64,000 nucleotides of DNA, from NCBI RefSeq assembly GCF_016342705.1, contig NZ_JAEINV010000013.1:24230-88229 (forward strand), given 5' to 3'. The notes under the pieces were generated by a model, which did no database searches, was not told the DNA's origin, and saw only the letters and a list, made by a program, of their open reading frames with translations. Position 1 is the stretch's first letter; every line of letters starts with the position of its first letter. A program made the position numbers and the translations under genes. The DNA is from Lutibacter sp. Its GTDB lineage: Bacteria; Bacteroidota; Bacteroidia; Flavobacteriales; Flavobacteriaceae. Below are positions 45,844 to 54,319 of this stretch, piece after piece.

Positions 45844-46488
45844 ATGATTAAGAACAAAGATACTGCAAAAAAAACTGCTGAACTTTTATTACAAATAAAA
45901 GCTATAAAATTACAACCAAACGATCCTTTTACTTGGGCCTCTGGGTGGAATTCTCCAATTTATTGCGACAATAGAACTACGTTATCTTTTCCAAAAATAA
46001 GAAATTATTTGAGAGAAAATTTAGCTAATTTAATTGAGCAAGAATATGGAAAACCCGATGTAATTGCAGGAGTAGCAACTGGAGCAATCGCCATTGGCGT
46101 TTTAGTTGCTCAACATTTAAACGTTCCGTTTGTATATGTTAGACCTGAGCCAAAATCTCATGGTAGAAAAAATCAAGTAGAAGGTTTGTTAGAAAAAAAT
46201 AAAAGTGTTGTTGTTGTTGAAGATTTAATTAGTACTGGAAAAAGTAGTTTAAATGCTGTAAAAGCATTGAAAGAAGAAGGTGCTAACGTTAAAGGAATGG
46301 TGGCTATATTTTCATATGGTTTTGAAATTGCTAATGAAAATTTCTCAAACGCAGATGTAAAATTATCAACTTTAAGTAATTACCATTATTTATTAGAACA
46401 AGCTTTAGATAGCAGTTATATTTCGGAAAAAGAATTAGAAACCCTAAAAAACTGGAGAGAAAATCCTAGTGAGTGGAATAAAAAATAA
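45844..46488 (+). CDS. pyrE: Orotate phosphoribosyltransferase
   Basis: The 214-residue enzyme joins orotate and PRPP to give OMP in pyrimidine synthesis. Signature VVVVEDLISTGKSSLNAVKA is the PRPP motif; PFTWASGWNSPIYCDNR near the N-terminus and the FVYVRPEPKSHGRKNQVEG flexible loop are typical. It is followed by the SRPBCC gene 4 bp after its stop. Confidence 0.96.
   Translation: MIKNKDTAKKTAELLLQIKAIKLQPNDPFTWASGWNSPIYCDNRTTLSFPKIRNYLRENLANLIEQEYGKPDVIAGVATGAIAIGVLVAQHLNVPFVYVRPEPKSHGRKNQVEGLLEKNKSVVVVEDLISTGKSSLNAVKALKEEGANVKGMVAIFSYGFEIANENFSNADVKLSTLSNYHYLLEQALDSSYISEKELETLKNWRENPSEWNKK
45855..45862 (-). promoter_or_regulatory. Candidate -7 element of the nudix gene (TATCTTTG), inside pyrE
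   Basis: On the minus strand TATCTTTG matches TAnnTTTG, 18 bp before the nudix ATG. It lies in the first codons of pyrE, so the two divergent promoters interlock. Confidence 0.45.
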
Positions 46489-46492
46489 GATT

Positions 46493-46882
46493 ATGAATTT
46501 AGAAACTAAAAAATCAGTAATTAATAAATCTCAAAAAGAATTTTTTGATTTTTTATCAGACCTTAATAATTTCAAACAATTAATGCCAGAAAATACGGAT
46601 AAGTTTGAAGTTGATGGCGACTCGTTTATTTTTAGCTTAAAAGGAATGCCAGAAATTAGATTGGTAATTAAAGAAAAACAAGAATTTGATAAAATTGTTT
46701 TAGGTGCTGCAAGCAGTAAATTAAATTTTTCTTTAACTGCTAATATTCTACCTATTACAGATAATAGTTGTGAAACGCAATTGTTATTTAATGGCGATTT
46801 TAACCCAATGATGGCTATGATGGTTAAAAGTCCATTGCAAAAATTTATTGATACACTTACAGATAACGCAGGGAAACTTTAA
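46493..46882 (+). CDS. SRPBCC-fold protein
   Basis: About 129 residues with the START/SRPBCC pattern: an opening strand (ETKKSVINKSQKEFFDFLSD), a helix-loop with NNFKQLMPEN, alternating strands (FIFSLKGMPEIRLVIKEKQE) and a long C-terminal helix (MAMMVKSPLQKFIDTLTDN). The fold binds hydrophobic ligands; no catalytic signature is seen. The start is ATG 46493; a GTG 8 codons upstream would overlap pyrE. A terminator follows directly, embedded in the convergent birA gene. Confidence 0.8.
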   Translation: MNLETKKSVINKSQKEFFDFLSDLNNFKQLMPENTDKFEVDGDSFIFSLKGMPEIRLVIKEKQEFDKIVLGAASSKLNFSLTANILPITDNSCETQLLFNGDFNPMMAMMVKSPLQKFIDTLTDNAGKL

Positions 46883-46895
46883 TAAAAGCTACTTT

Positions 46896-47633
46896 TTATC
46901 GACTCGCAAATTTAATTTCTTTCAAATTAAATTTGCGAGTTTTTTCATTCTCCAACTCTATAACCAACTGACCTTCAACAGAAATATTTATAATTTTCCC
47001 CATAAAAACTACATTATCTTTATCCATAAACATCGCCGGTGAATTAAATTTATATAAAGAACTCATATACATTTCTTTTAATTTTATAAATTCTTTCCTG
47101 TAAATAAATTCAACATAATATTGAATTGATGCAATAATATCTTTTAATAATTCGCCTTTATTTATTTCATTTCCTGAAATATTTTTTAATGAAGTAACAT
47201 ATGCTATTTCTTTTGAAAAATTTGTTTGATTCACATTCAACCCAATACCTATTACCGCGTTTTTAATAAAATTTCCAGTAATACTATTTTCAATTAAAAT
47301 TCCTGCAACTTTATCTTTATCTGCCAAAATGTCGTTTGGCCATTTAATATGAAAATTGGAATTAAATTGAGATTGTAACACTTTTAAAACACCCAAAGAA
47401 ACAGCCATACTTAAGTAAAATTGTTGGGTTATTTTAAAATCTAAAAACTTAATTAAAACACTAAACGTTAGGTTTTTACCTTGATCAGATTCCCAAACAG
47501 TTCCTAACTGACCTCTTCCATCTGTTTGCTTTTCAGCTACCACAACTGTAAAACTTTCAAAATTGTTTTTATTAGCATTCTTCTTCATGTAAGAATTGGT
47601 AGAATCAATGGCATTAAGTTTGATAATATTCAT
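46896..47633 (-). CDS. birA: Biotin--[acetyl-CoA-carboxylase] ligase
   Basis: The 245-residue monofunctional ligase attaches biotin to the carboxyl-carrier protein. DGRGQLGTVWES is the biotinyl-AMP loop (GRGxxG), FHIKWPNDILADKDKVAGIL holds the catalytic Lys, and VIGIGLNVNQ follows. There is no N-terminal DNA-binding domain, so it is not a repressor. Its last codons (46902-46940) coincide with a 17-bp inverted repeat that terminates the opposing transcript. Confidence 0.94.
   Translation of the reverse strand: MNIIKLNAIDSTNSYMKKNANKNNFESFTVVVAEKQTDGRGQLGTVWESDQGKNLTFSVLIKFLDFKITQQFYLSMAVSLGVLKVLQSQFNSNFHIKWPNDILADKDKVAGILIENSITGNFIKNAVIGIGLNVNQTNFSKEIAYVTSLKNISGNEINKGELLKDIIASIQYYVEFIYRKEFIKLKEMYMSSLYKFNSPAMFMDKDNVVFMGKIINISVEGQLVIELENEKTRKFNLKEIKFASR
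46902..46946 (+). terminator. Terminator of the pyrE-SRPBCC transcript, inside the birA coding sequence
   Basis: Arms 46902-46918 and 46924-46940 are perfect 17-bp reverse complements with a CTTTC loop, followed by TTTTTT. On the minus strand the same bases code for the C-terminal residues RKFNLKEIKFAS of BirA. Confidence 0.85.
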
Positions 47634-47691
47634 TTAAATAATTGTAATTTCACCAAAGTTACTTAAAACTTATTTTATTATAAAAAAATAA

Positions 47692-47699
47692 TAACTTTG
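47692..47699 (+). promoter_or_regulatory. Candidate -7 element of rsfS-ftsH (TAACTTTG)
   Basis: TAACTTTG matches TAnnTTTG, 21 bp before the ATG at 47721. It overlaps an upstream in-frame TTG, which rules that start out. Confidence 0.6.
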
Positions 47700-47720
47700 C
47701 AGCAACTTAAAAAAAATTTA

Positions 47721-48083
47721 ATGAGTAAAAAAAATATAAGCGCAGACGATCAAATAGCAGTAATATTAAAGGCTATTGATGAATTAAAAGGAGTGGATGT
47801 TCAAATATTAGATTTGAGAGAAATTGAAAATACCGTTTGTGATTATTTTATAATCTGTTCTGGAACTTCAAATACTCACGTAAATGCAATTTCTGGGAAT
47901 ATTCAAAAACAGGTAGGTAAATTAGCAAAAGAAAAACCTTGGCACGTTGAAGGTGAAGGATTAGCTGAATGGATTTTAATAGATTATGTAAATATTGTAG
48001 TACACGTTTTTCAAAAAAGAATTCGTGAATATTATGATATAGAGAGTTTATGGGGCGATGCAAAAATTACACAAATTGCTTAA
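47721..48083 (+). CDS. rsfS: Ribosome silencing factor RsfS (YbeB/Iojap)
   Basis: The 120-residue protein carries the RsfS core: VQILDLREIENTVCDYFIIC, the SGTSNTHVNAIS loop and WILIDYVNIVVHVFQ with REYYDIESLWGDA. RsfS binds L14 of the large ribosomal subunit and blocks subunit joining in starvation. ATG 47721 is chosen because the longer frame begins in the promoter element. It lies 38 bp before ftsH and probably shares its transcript. Confidence 0.94.
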   Translation: MSKKNISADDQIAVILKAIDELKGVDVQILDLREIENTVCDYFIICSGTSNTHVNAISGNIQKQVGKLAKEKPWHVEGEGLAEWILIDYVNIVVHVFQKRIREYYDIESLWGDAKITQIA

Positions 48084-48121
48084 TTAACTAATTAAGTTAG
48101 TAAATCTTTAAAAAAAACTAA

Positions 48122-50086
48122 ATGAGTCAGGAAAATAAGAATACTTCAAATTCAAAAATAAAAGCTCCAAAATTCAATTTTTATTGGATATATGGAATTA
48201 TTTTTGCATTAATAATTGGCTACCAGTTATTTAGCAGCGACAGTATGTCATCTAAAAATTTATCTCAAAATGAGTTTGAAACTATTTTGAAGGAAAATGA
48301 TATTGACAAAATTGTAATAGTTAATAAAGATGTTGCCAATATTTTTATTAAAAAAGAGGCATTAGAAAAAGAAAAACATAAAAAGAATGTAAGTTCAATT
48401 TATGCTAGTAATTCACCAATGTATTATTATAATTTTGGTGATTTGAAAAACTTTGAAGATCAATTAAAACAGACAAAACAAGCAGATTCTTTAGATTTTG
48501 ACCTTAAAAACGAAGAGCAAACAAACTTTTTAGAACAAATTTTTATGTACTTGCCTTTTATCTTTTTAATAGGTTTGTGGATATATTTTATGAGAAGAAT
48601 GTCTGGTGGTAGTTCAGGTGGTGGAGGTCAAATATTTAGTATTGGAAAATCTAAAGCTAAATTATTTGATGAAAACCAAAAAGTAAAAACATCATTTAAA
48701 GATGTTGCTGGATTAGAAGGTGCGAAAGAAGAAGTGCAAGAAATTGTAGACTTTTTAAAAAGCCCAGACAAATATACTTCATTAGGTGGTAAAATTCCTA
48801 AAGGAGCTTTACTAGTAGGTCCTCCAGGAACAGGAAAAACATTATTAGCTAAGGCAGTAGCAGGAGAAGCTGGTGTTCCATTTTTCTCATTATCAGGTTC
48901 AGATTTTGTTGAAATGTTTGTGGGTGTTGGAGCTTCTAGAGTTAGAGATTTATTTAAACAAGCACAACAAAAAGCACCATCAATTATATTTATTGATGAA
49001 ATTGATGCGGTTGGTAGATCTCGTGGTAAAAGCAATATGACTGGTGGAAATGACGAAAGAGAAAATACACTGAACCAATTACTAACAGAAATGGATGGTT
49101 TTGGTACAGATACAAACGTTATTGTTATTGCTGCTACAAACAGAGCAGATGTTTTAGATAAAGCATTATTGAGAGCAGGAAGATTTGATAGACAAATTTA
49201 TGTTGACTTGCCAAATTTAACAGAACGTGCAGAAATTTTTAAAGTGCATTTAAAACCAATTAAATTGGATAAAGATGCTGATATTGAATTTTTATCGCAA
49301 CAGACTCCTGGTTTTTCAGGTGCTGATATTGCCAATTTATGTAATGAGGCCGCATTAATCGCTGCTAGAAACGGTAAAACAGCTGTTCATCATCAAGACT
49401 TTTTAGATGCTGTTGACAGAATTGTTGGTGGATTAGAAAAGAAAAATAAAATAATTACTCCAAGAGAAAAGAAAACTATTGCTTTTCATGAAGCAGGACA
49501 CGCAACTGCAAGTTGGATGCTTGAGCACGCTGCTCCATTGGTAAAAGTTACCATTGTTCCTCGTGGACAATCTTTAGGAGCCGCTTGGTATTTACCAGAA
49601 GAACGCCAAATTGTACAAGCAGAACAAATGTTAGATGAAATGTGTGCAACTTTAGCTGGTAGAGCTGCTGAAAAAATAATGTTCAATAAAATTTCAACAG
49701 GAGCGTTAAACGATCTTGAAAAAATTACGCGTCAAGCAAGAGCCATGGTTACTGTTTATGGTTTAAATGATAAAATTGGAAATATCACTTATTATGATTC
49801 TTCAGGGCAATCTGAATACAATTTTACTAAGCCATATAGTGAAGAAACGGCACAAATAATTGATAAAGAAATTTCTGAAATTATTGAAACTCAATACCAA
49901 AGAGCAATCAAAATTTTGAGTGATAATAAAGATAAATTAGTAACACTTGCTGAACTTTTATTGGAGAAAGAAGTTATATTTAAGAATGATTTAGAAGTTA
50001 TTTTTGGAAAAAGACCTTTCGATAAAGAGGTTTTAAAATCAGAAGATTCATCTAAAACTGAAAATTCATCAGAAACTGTTGAATAA
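48122..50086 (+). CDS. ftsH: ATP-dependent zinc metalloprotease FtsH
   Basis: A 654-residue membrane-anchored AAA+ protease. TM segments at about 23-40 and 139-158 flank a periplasmic domain; Walker A GPPGTGKT at 233-240, Walker B IIFIDEIDAVG and the SRH region follow. The zinc site HEAGH (456-460) is intact. FtsH degrades misassembled membrane proteins and regulatory proteins such as LpxC in some bacteria. The neighbours downstream are lipid-synthesis genes (cdsA, psd), an arrangement kept in Flavobacteriia. Confidence 0.97.
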   Translation: MSQENKNTSNSKIKAPKFNFYWIYGIIFALIIGYQLFSSDSMSSKNLSQNEFETILKENDIDKIVIVNKDVANIFIKKEALEKEKHKKNVSSIYASNSPMYYYNFGDLKNFEDQLKQTKQADSLDFDLKNEEQTNFLEQIFMYLPFIFLIGLWIYFMRRMSGGSSGGGGQIFSIGKSKAKLFDENQKVKTSFKDVAGLEGAKEEVQEIVDFLKSPDKYTSLGGKIPKGALLVGPPGTGKTLLAKAVAGEAGVPFFSLSGSDFVEMFVGVGASRVRDLFKQAQQKAPSIIFIDEIDAVGRSRGKSNMTGGNDERENTLNQLLTEMDGFGTDTNVIVIAATNRADVLDKALLRAGRFDRQIYVDLPNLTERAEIFKVHLKPIKLDKDADIEFLSQQTPGFSGADIANLCNEAALIAARNGKTAVHHQDFLDAVDRIVGGLEKKNKIITPREKKTIAFHEAGHATASWMLEHAAPLVKVTIVPRGQSLGAAWYLPEERQIVQAEQMLDEMCATLAGRAAEKIMFNKISTGALNDLEKITRQARAMVTVYGLNDKIGNITYYDSSGQSEYNFTKPYSEETAQIIDKEISEIIETQYQRAIKILSDNKDKLVTLAELLLEKEVIFKNDLEVIFGKRPFDKEVLKSEDSSKTENSSETVE

Positions 50087-50129
50087 ATTGATAAGTTTTT
50101 TATAATTTTGAAATTATTCAAAATAAATA

Positions 50130-50717
50130 ATGAGTTTTTTCAAAAAATTATTTAATGCCCCAAAGCAACCTGAACCTGAAGACGAGTCTTTAGAGGTTCA
50201 AAACTTATCATTAGATCAAATATTTGTCCAAAATTTTATTAAAAATAATGGAAAGTTTTTGTATTGTACTTCTCTTCAGGAAGTTACACAAAACTTAGCA
50301 AATATTATTCAGGAAAATTCTTGGGAATCTATTATTTGCAACGATAATGATTTGATAAAACTTATAAAAACTGTAAATGTGAAAACAGTTGAAAAATTCA
50401 GTAATTCATTTCCTCTTTTCACAACATGCGAGCATTTAATAGCTGAAAATGGAAGTATATTGTTTTCCTCAAATCAGCTAAAAGAATTTAAAATATCAGA
50501 ACTTACTGAAAATTTTATAGTTTATGCAACTACAAGTCAGTTTGTAAAAACTAAAGGAGAAAGTTTAACAGGTATAAAAACACGTTACCAAGGAAACATT
50601 CCAAGTAATATAAGTGCAATAAAAAATTACAATCCTAATTTTGAGGAGACCGATTTTATGAGTTACGGCAATACCAATGCAAAAAACTTATATTTATTGC
50701 TGTTTGAAGATTTATAA
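50130..50717 (+). CDS. LUD-domain protein (LutC/YkgG family)
   Basis: The 195-residue protein has a LUD domain (about 60-195): strands and helices like LutC (TTCEHLIAENGSILFSSN, then FIVYATTSQFVKTKGESLTG). LutC belongs to the LutABC lactate-oxidation complex, but no lutA or lutB is adjacent. In Bacteroidota this stand-alone copy sits between ftsH and cdsA, and its role there is unknown. It starts 43 bp after ftsH and ends 3 bp before cdsA. Confidence 0.83.
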   Translation: MSFFKKLFNAPKQPEPEDESLEVQNLSLDQIFVQNFIKNNGKFLYCTSLQEVTQNLANIIQENSWESIICNDNDLIKLIKTVNVKTVEKFSNSFPLFTTCEHLIAENGSILFSSNQLKEFKISELTENFIVYATTSQFVKTKGESLTGIKTRYQGNIPSNISAIKNYNPNFEETDFMSYGNTNAKNLYLLLFEDL

Positions 50718-50720
50718 CTT

Positions 50721-51536
50721 ATGAGAAAATTTTTTAAACGTGCGCTCTCAGGAATTGTTTTTGTTAGTGTTCTAATTTTTTGTATCCTATATAGTAAAAT
50801 AACATTTATTAGCCTATTTTTTGTTTTAATGATATTCTGTTTATATGAATTCAAAAAAATGATAGGTTTAAAAAGTGTTTTCCCTTATTTAATTGGTTCT
50901 TTGGTTTTTGTATTTGGAAACATCCTAAATGTTGAAGATTTACCTTCCATCATGATTTTTGAATATGTTGGAGTTGCATTATTTCTTACAATATTTATAT
51001 CTTTTGCTTCTATCCTATTTGCTAAAAAGGAAGAAGTTATTAGCCACTTAGGAAAAATATTTTTAACAATTATTTATATTGTTGTTCCATTTACTTTGAT
51101 TGTGCAAATACCATTTTTAAATGCAACGTTTAATTATGTGAATTCAACCATTTTAGGGGTATTTATATTAATTTGGACGAATGATACCTTTGCGTATTTA
51201 GTAGGTAAAAATATAGGTAAACATAAATTACTTGAACGAATTTCTCCCAACAAAACCATTGAAGGATTTATTGGCGGAATGGTGGCTACATTTATAGCAA
51301 GTTTTATAATAGCCAACCAATTTACAACACATTCTATAATTCAATGGGTTGTAATTGCAGGAATTGTTAGTATATTTGGTGTATTGGGTGATTTAATAGA
51401 ATCTATGTTTAAAAGACAAGCCGGAGTTAAAGATAGTAGTAACTTTATTCCTGGTCACGGCGGCTTTTTAGATCGATTTGATAGTGTGATTTTTGCGGCA
51501 CCTTTTATTTTTATTTATTTACAAATTATTCAATAA
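50721..51536 (+). CDS. cdsA: Phosphatidate cytidylyltransferase
   Basis: The 271-residue integral membrane enzyme makes CDP-diacylglycerol from phosphatidate and CTP. About eight hydrophobic segments are followed by the CDS signature near the C-terminus (SMFKRQAGVKDSSNFIPGHGGFLDRFDS), whose two Asp bind metal. SPNKTIEGFIGG precedes it. The product feeds phosphatidylserine synthase and then Psd, which is the next gene, 2 bp downstream. Confidence 0.95.
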   Translation: MRKFFKRALSGIVFVSVLIFCILYSKITFISLFFVLMIFCLYEFKKMIGLKSVFPYLIGSLVFVFGNILNVEDLPSIMIFEYVGVALFLTIFISFASILFAKKEEVISHLGKIFLTIIYIVVPFTLIVQIPFLNATFNYVNSTILGVFILIWTNDTFAYLVGKNIGKHKLLERISPNKTIEGFIGGMVATFIASFIIANQFTTHSIIQWVVIAGIVSIFGVLGDLIESMFKRQAGVKDSSNFIPGHGGFLDRFDSVIFAAPFIFIYLQIIQ

Positions 51537-51538
51537 AT

Positions 51539-52189
51539 ATGTTTCATAAAGAAGGTTATAAAATAATTGTAATAGCAACTTTCATTGTTGGTATTGGTAT
51601 AATTTTAATCGATAGCTTTATTTCAATAAGTTGGTTAAACAAACTTTTAGCTATTTGTTTTTTGCTTTTTTATGTAATTATTTTGCAGTTTTTCAGAAAT
51701 CCAAAAAGAAATACTCAACTAAATGATAACGTAATAATTGCTCCAGTTGATGGAAAAGTTGTTGTTATTGAAGAAGTTTTTGAAAAAGAATATTTTAAGG
51801 ATAAACGCCTACAAGTTTCAATATTTATGTCTCCTTTAAACGTACACGTTACCAGATATCCAGTTAGTGGAGAAGTAATATTTAGTGCGTACCACCCCGG
51901 AAAATATTTAGTTGCATGGCATCCTAAAGCTTCTGAAGAAAATGAAAGAACAACTATTGTAATTAAAAATAACGTAATTGGAGAAATTTTATATAGACAA
52001 ATTGCTGGAGCTTTGGCTAAAAGAATTGTAAATTACGCTAAACCACAAATGCAGGTTGTACAAGGAACTGATGCTGGTTTTATTAAATTTGGATCTAGGG
52101 TAGATTTATTTTTACCTTTAAACGCTACTATTAAAGTTAATTTAAATGACAAAGTTACAGGTGGAGAGCAAATAATAGCAATTCTCTAA
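51539..52189 (+). CDS. psd: Phosphatidylserine decarboxylase, short (archaeal-type) form
   Basis: The 216-residue proenzyme has two N-terminal membrane segments (about 8-26 and 30-48), then the Psd domain (APVDGKVVVIEE; VSIFMSPLNVHVTRYPVSG). The self-cleavage site is GS in FIKFGSRVDLF: Ser186 becomes the pyruvoyl cofactor of the small alpha chain. Here the usual LGST motif is FGSR, as in other short Psd enzymes. It produces phosphatidylethanolamine, the main phospholipid. Confidence 0.93.
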   Translation: MFHKEGYKIIVIATFIVGIGIILIDSFISISWLNKLLAICFLLFYVIILQFFRNPKRNTQLNDNVIIAPVDGKVVVIEEVFEKEYFKDKRLQVSIFMSPLNVHVTRYPVSGEVIFSAYHPGKYLVAWHPKASEENERTTIVIKNNVIGEILYRQIAGALAKRIVNYAKPQMQVVQGTDAGFIKFGSRVDLFLPLNATIKVNLNDKVTGGEQIIAIL

Positions 52190-52212
52190 TTTTTATATTT
52201 AAAAAATTTAGA

Positions 52213-52479
52213 ATGAAAAATAAATTAAATATAGAATTTCAAGAAGCCTATAAAATTGCATCTACAACTAATATAAAATTAGCACCAGATATTATGTTGC
52301 AATTTTATGCTTACTACAAACAAGCTACAAAAGGCAATAACTACGAAGAACCATCTGGAGATGTAGAATTGCGTAATGCTTTTAAATTAAATGCATGGTT
52401 TCAATTAAACCACTTATCTGAAATAGAGGCAAAAACAAAATATATTGAACTTGTAAATAAATATTTAAAAAAACCATGA
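52213..52479 (+). CDS. Acyl-CoA-binding protein
   Basis: The 88-residue protein has the four-helix ACBP fold: FQEAYKIASTTNIKLAPDIM, then LQFYAYYKQATKGNNYEEPSG (Tyr and Lys that bind the CoA phosphate), and KLNAWFQLNHLSEIEAKTKYIELV. ACBPs bind long-chain acyl-CoA with high affinity. They are eukaryotic in the main but occur in some bacteria, including flavobacteria. It comes after two phospholipid genes and overlaps yceI by 4 bases, so a role in acyl-CoA supply is likely. Confidence 0.92.
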   Translation: MKNKLNIEFQEAYKIASTTNIKLAPDIMLQFYAYYKQATKGNNYEEPSGDVELRNAFKLNAWFQLNHLSEIEAKTKYIELVNKYLKKP

Positions 52480-53090
52480 AAAAACAAATCGCATTAAGTT
52501 TATTAATTTTAGTAGCAGTAATTTCATTTTCATGTAAAAACACTACTAAAAAAGAAGAAAATACTCATACTAAATCATATAGCATAGATTCAAGAACCAC
52601 TTCAATAAAATGGACGGCTTATAAAACAACCAATAAAGTCCCAGTGAAAGGTGAATTTTCAACAGTTAGTATTGATACCTTAAAAACGGGTAGCTCTGTA
52701 AAAGAAGTATTAAATAATTTAAAATTTAGTATTCCTGTTAACAGCTTGTTTACAAACGACACTATTAGAGATGGTAAATTAAAAAAATTCTTTTTTGGTA
52801 CCATGGAAAATACATCAAATATTTTGGGGGAAATTCATATGCTTAACGAAACCTCAGGTAATGTTGATATTACTATGAATGGCATTACACAATCGTTGCC
52901 AATTACATACGTAATTGATGGACAAATGGCAACAATTGAAGCTGTTATGGATTTAGATAATTGGAAAGCACAAGCTGCCATTACTGCTTTAAACACTGTT
53001 TGCGCAGAACTTCATGCTGGAGAAGATGGTATTTCAAAAACTTGGAGTGAAGTTAAAATTGAAGTTGCCACGTATTTAAATTATAATTAA
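52476..53090 (+). CDS. YceI family lipoprotein
   Basis: The 204-residue protein has a lipoprotein signal (LILVAVISFSC, Cys20) and a YceI lipocalin-like domain (SIKWTAYKTTNKVPVKGEFS and on to the C-terminus). YceI proteins bind isoprenoid quinones or other lipids in a beta barrel. It overlaps the ACBP gene by 4 bases, so both are co-expressed. The ligand is inferred from the fold. Its stop lies 8 bp from the end of folC. Confidence 0.9.
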   Translation: MKKQIALSLLILVAVISFSCKNTTKKEENTHTKSYSIDSRTTSIKWTAYKTTNKVPVKGEFSTVSIDTLKTGSSVKEVLNNLKFSIPVNSLFTNDTIRDGKLKKFFFGTMENTSNILGEIHMLNETSGNVDITMNGITQSLPITYVIDGQMATIEAVMDLDNWKAQAAITALNTVCAELHAGEDGISKTWSEVKIEVATYLNYN

Positions 53091-53098
53091 ATTTAATT

Positions 53099-54319
53099 TT
53101 ATACAACTTCTGCAACAACAAAAGTACTACCGCCAATAAAAATTAAGTCATTTTTACACCCATTTAATAATGCCTGAGAATAGGCAGAATTTACTGATGG
53201 ATAAACATTCCCAATTAAATTATATTGGATGCATTTTTGCTGTAATTCATTAGCCTCTAATCCCCTAGGTATATCTGGTTTACAAAAGTAATAAACTGCT
53301 TCTTTTGGAAACAAATGTAAAATCGTTGAAAGATCTTTATCATTAACAACGCCAAAAACAAAATGTAACGTATTGTACTTTTCTTCTTTTAATTGGTTTA
53401 AAACATATAACAAACCTTCTTTATTATGACCTGTATCGCAAATTGCTCTAGGATTTTCATTAATTTGTTGCCATCTTCCAAGTAAACCTGTATTTTTCAC
53501 AACATTATTTAAACCTTTTTTTAAATGCTCTTCTGAAATAGTATATCCTTTGGAATTTAATACTTGAATAGTTTGAATAACAGTTTTAATATTATGTTGT
53601 TGGTAAATACCTTTTAAATCTGATTCATATATTTCCTTGTTGTTGTTTTTGGAAGCAATATAAATTTCAGCATTACATTGCTTTGCTTTTTCATTAAACA
53701 CATTAAAAATTTTTTCTTGATATTCTCCAATAACAACTGGAATTTCATTTTTAATAATTCCAGCTTTTTCAAACGCAATTTCTGGTAATGTTTCGCCTAA
53801 AAACTGTGTATGATCTAATCCAATATTGGTGATAACCGAAACTTCAGGAGTAATAATATTGGTTGAATCTAATCTACCTCCAAGGCCAACTTCAATAATA
53901 GCAATATCAACTTTTTGTTTTGCAAAATATTCAAACGCCAAACCAACGGTCATTTCAAAAAAAGACAAACTATGCGTTTCAAAAAATAGTTGATTTTTCT
54001 TTACAAAATTTATGACATCAATTTTTCTAATAACTTCACCGTTTATTTTAATGCGCTCTCTAAAATCTTTTAAGTGTGGAGAAGTATACAAACCTACTTT
54101 ATAGCCAGCTTCTTGCAAAACAGACGCTAACATGTGGCTTGTTGATCCTTTACCATTGGTTCCAGCTACATGAATGGTTTTAAACTTTGTATCTGGATAA
54201 TTTAAGTGTTTAGATAGTGCAATGCTATTGGTTAAATCTTTTTTAAAAGCTGTTTTACCTTGCCTTTGAAACATTGGCAATTGTGAAAACATCCAATTTA
54301 GGGTGTTTTTGTAATTCAT
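53099..54319 (-). CDS. folC: Folylpolyglutamate synthase/dihydrofolate synthase
   Basis: The 406-residue Mur-ligase-family enzyme has the ATP loop HVAGTNGKGSTSHMLA, the SPHLKDFRERI substrate loop and GLGGRLDSTNII; the second domain contains ICDTGHNKEGL and FVFGVVNDKD. It adds glutamate to dihydropteroate and to folates. The start overlaps the stop of tonB by 4 bases, so it is the fourth gene of the exbB-exbD-tonB-folC unit, a typical flavobacterial order. Confidence 0.95.
   Translation of the reverse strand: MNYKNTLNWMFSQLPMFQRQGKTAFKKDLTNSIALSKHLNYPDTKFKTIHVAGTNGKGSTSHMLASVLQEAGYKVGLYTSPHLKDFRERIKINGEVIRKIDVINFVKKNQLFFETHSLSFFEMTVGLAFEYFAKQKVDIAIIEVGLGGRLDSTNIITPEVSVITNIGLDHTQFLGETLPEIAFEKAGIIKNEIPVVIGEYQEKIFNVFNEKAKQCNAEIYIASKNNNKEIYESDLKGIYQQHNIKTVIQTIQVLNSKGYTISEEHLKKGLNNVVKNTGLLGRWQQINENPRAICDTGHNKEGLLYVLNQLKEEKYNTLHFVFGVVNDKDLSTILHLFPKEAVYYFCKPDIPRGLEANELQQKCIQYNLIGNVYPSVNSAYSQALLNGCKNDLIFIGGSTFVVAEVV

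Noticed and set aside
50130..50717. Lactate-utilisation operon at the LUD gene
   Set aside because: Only the LutC-like protein is present; its neighbours are ftsH and cdsA, with no lutA or lutB.
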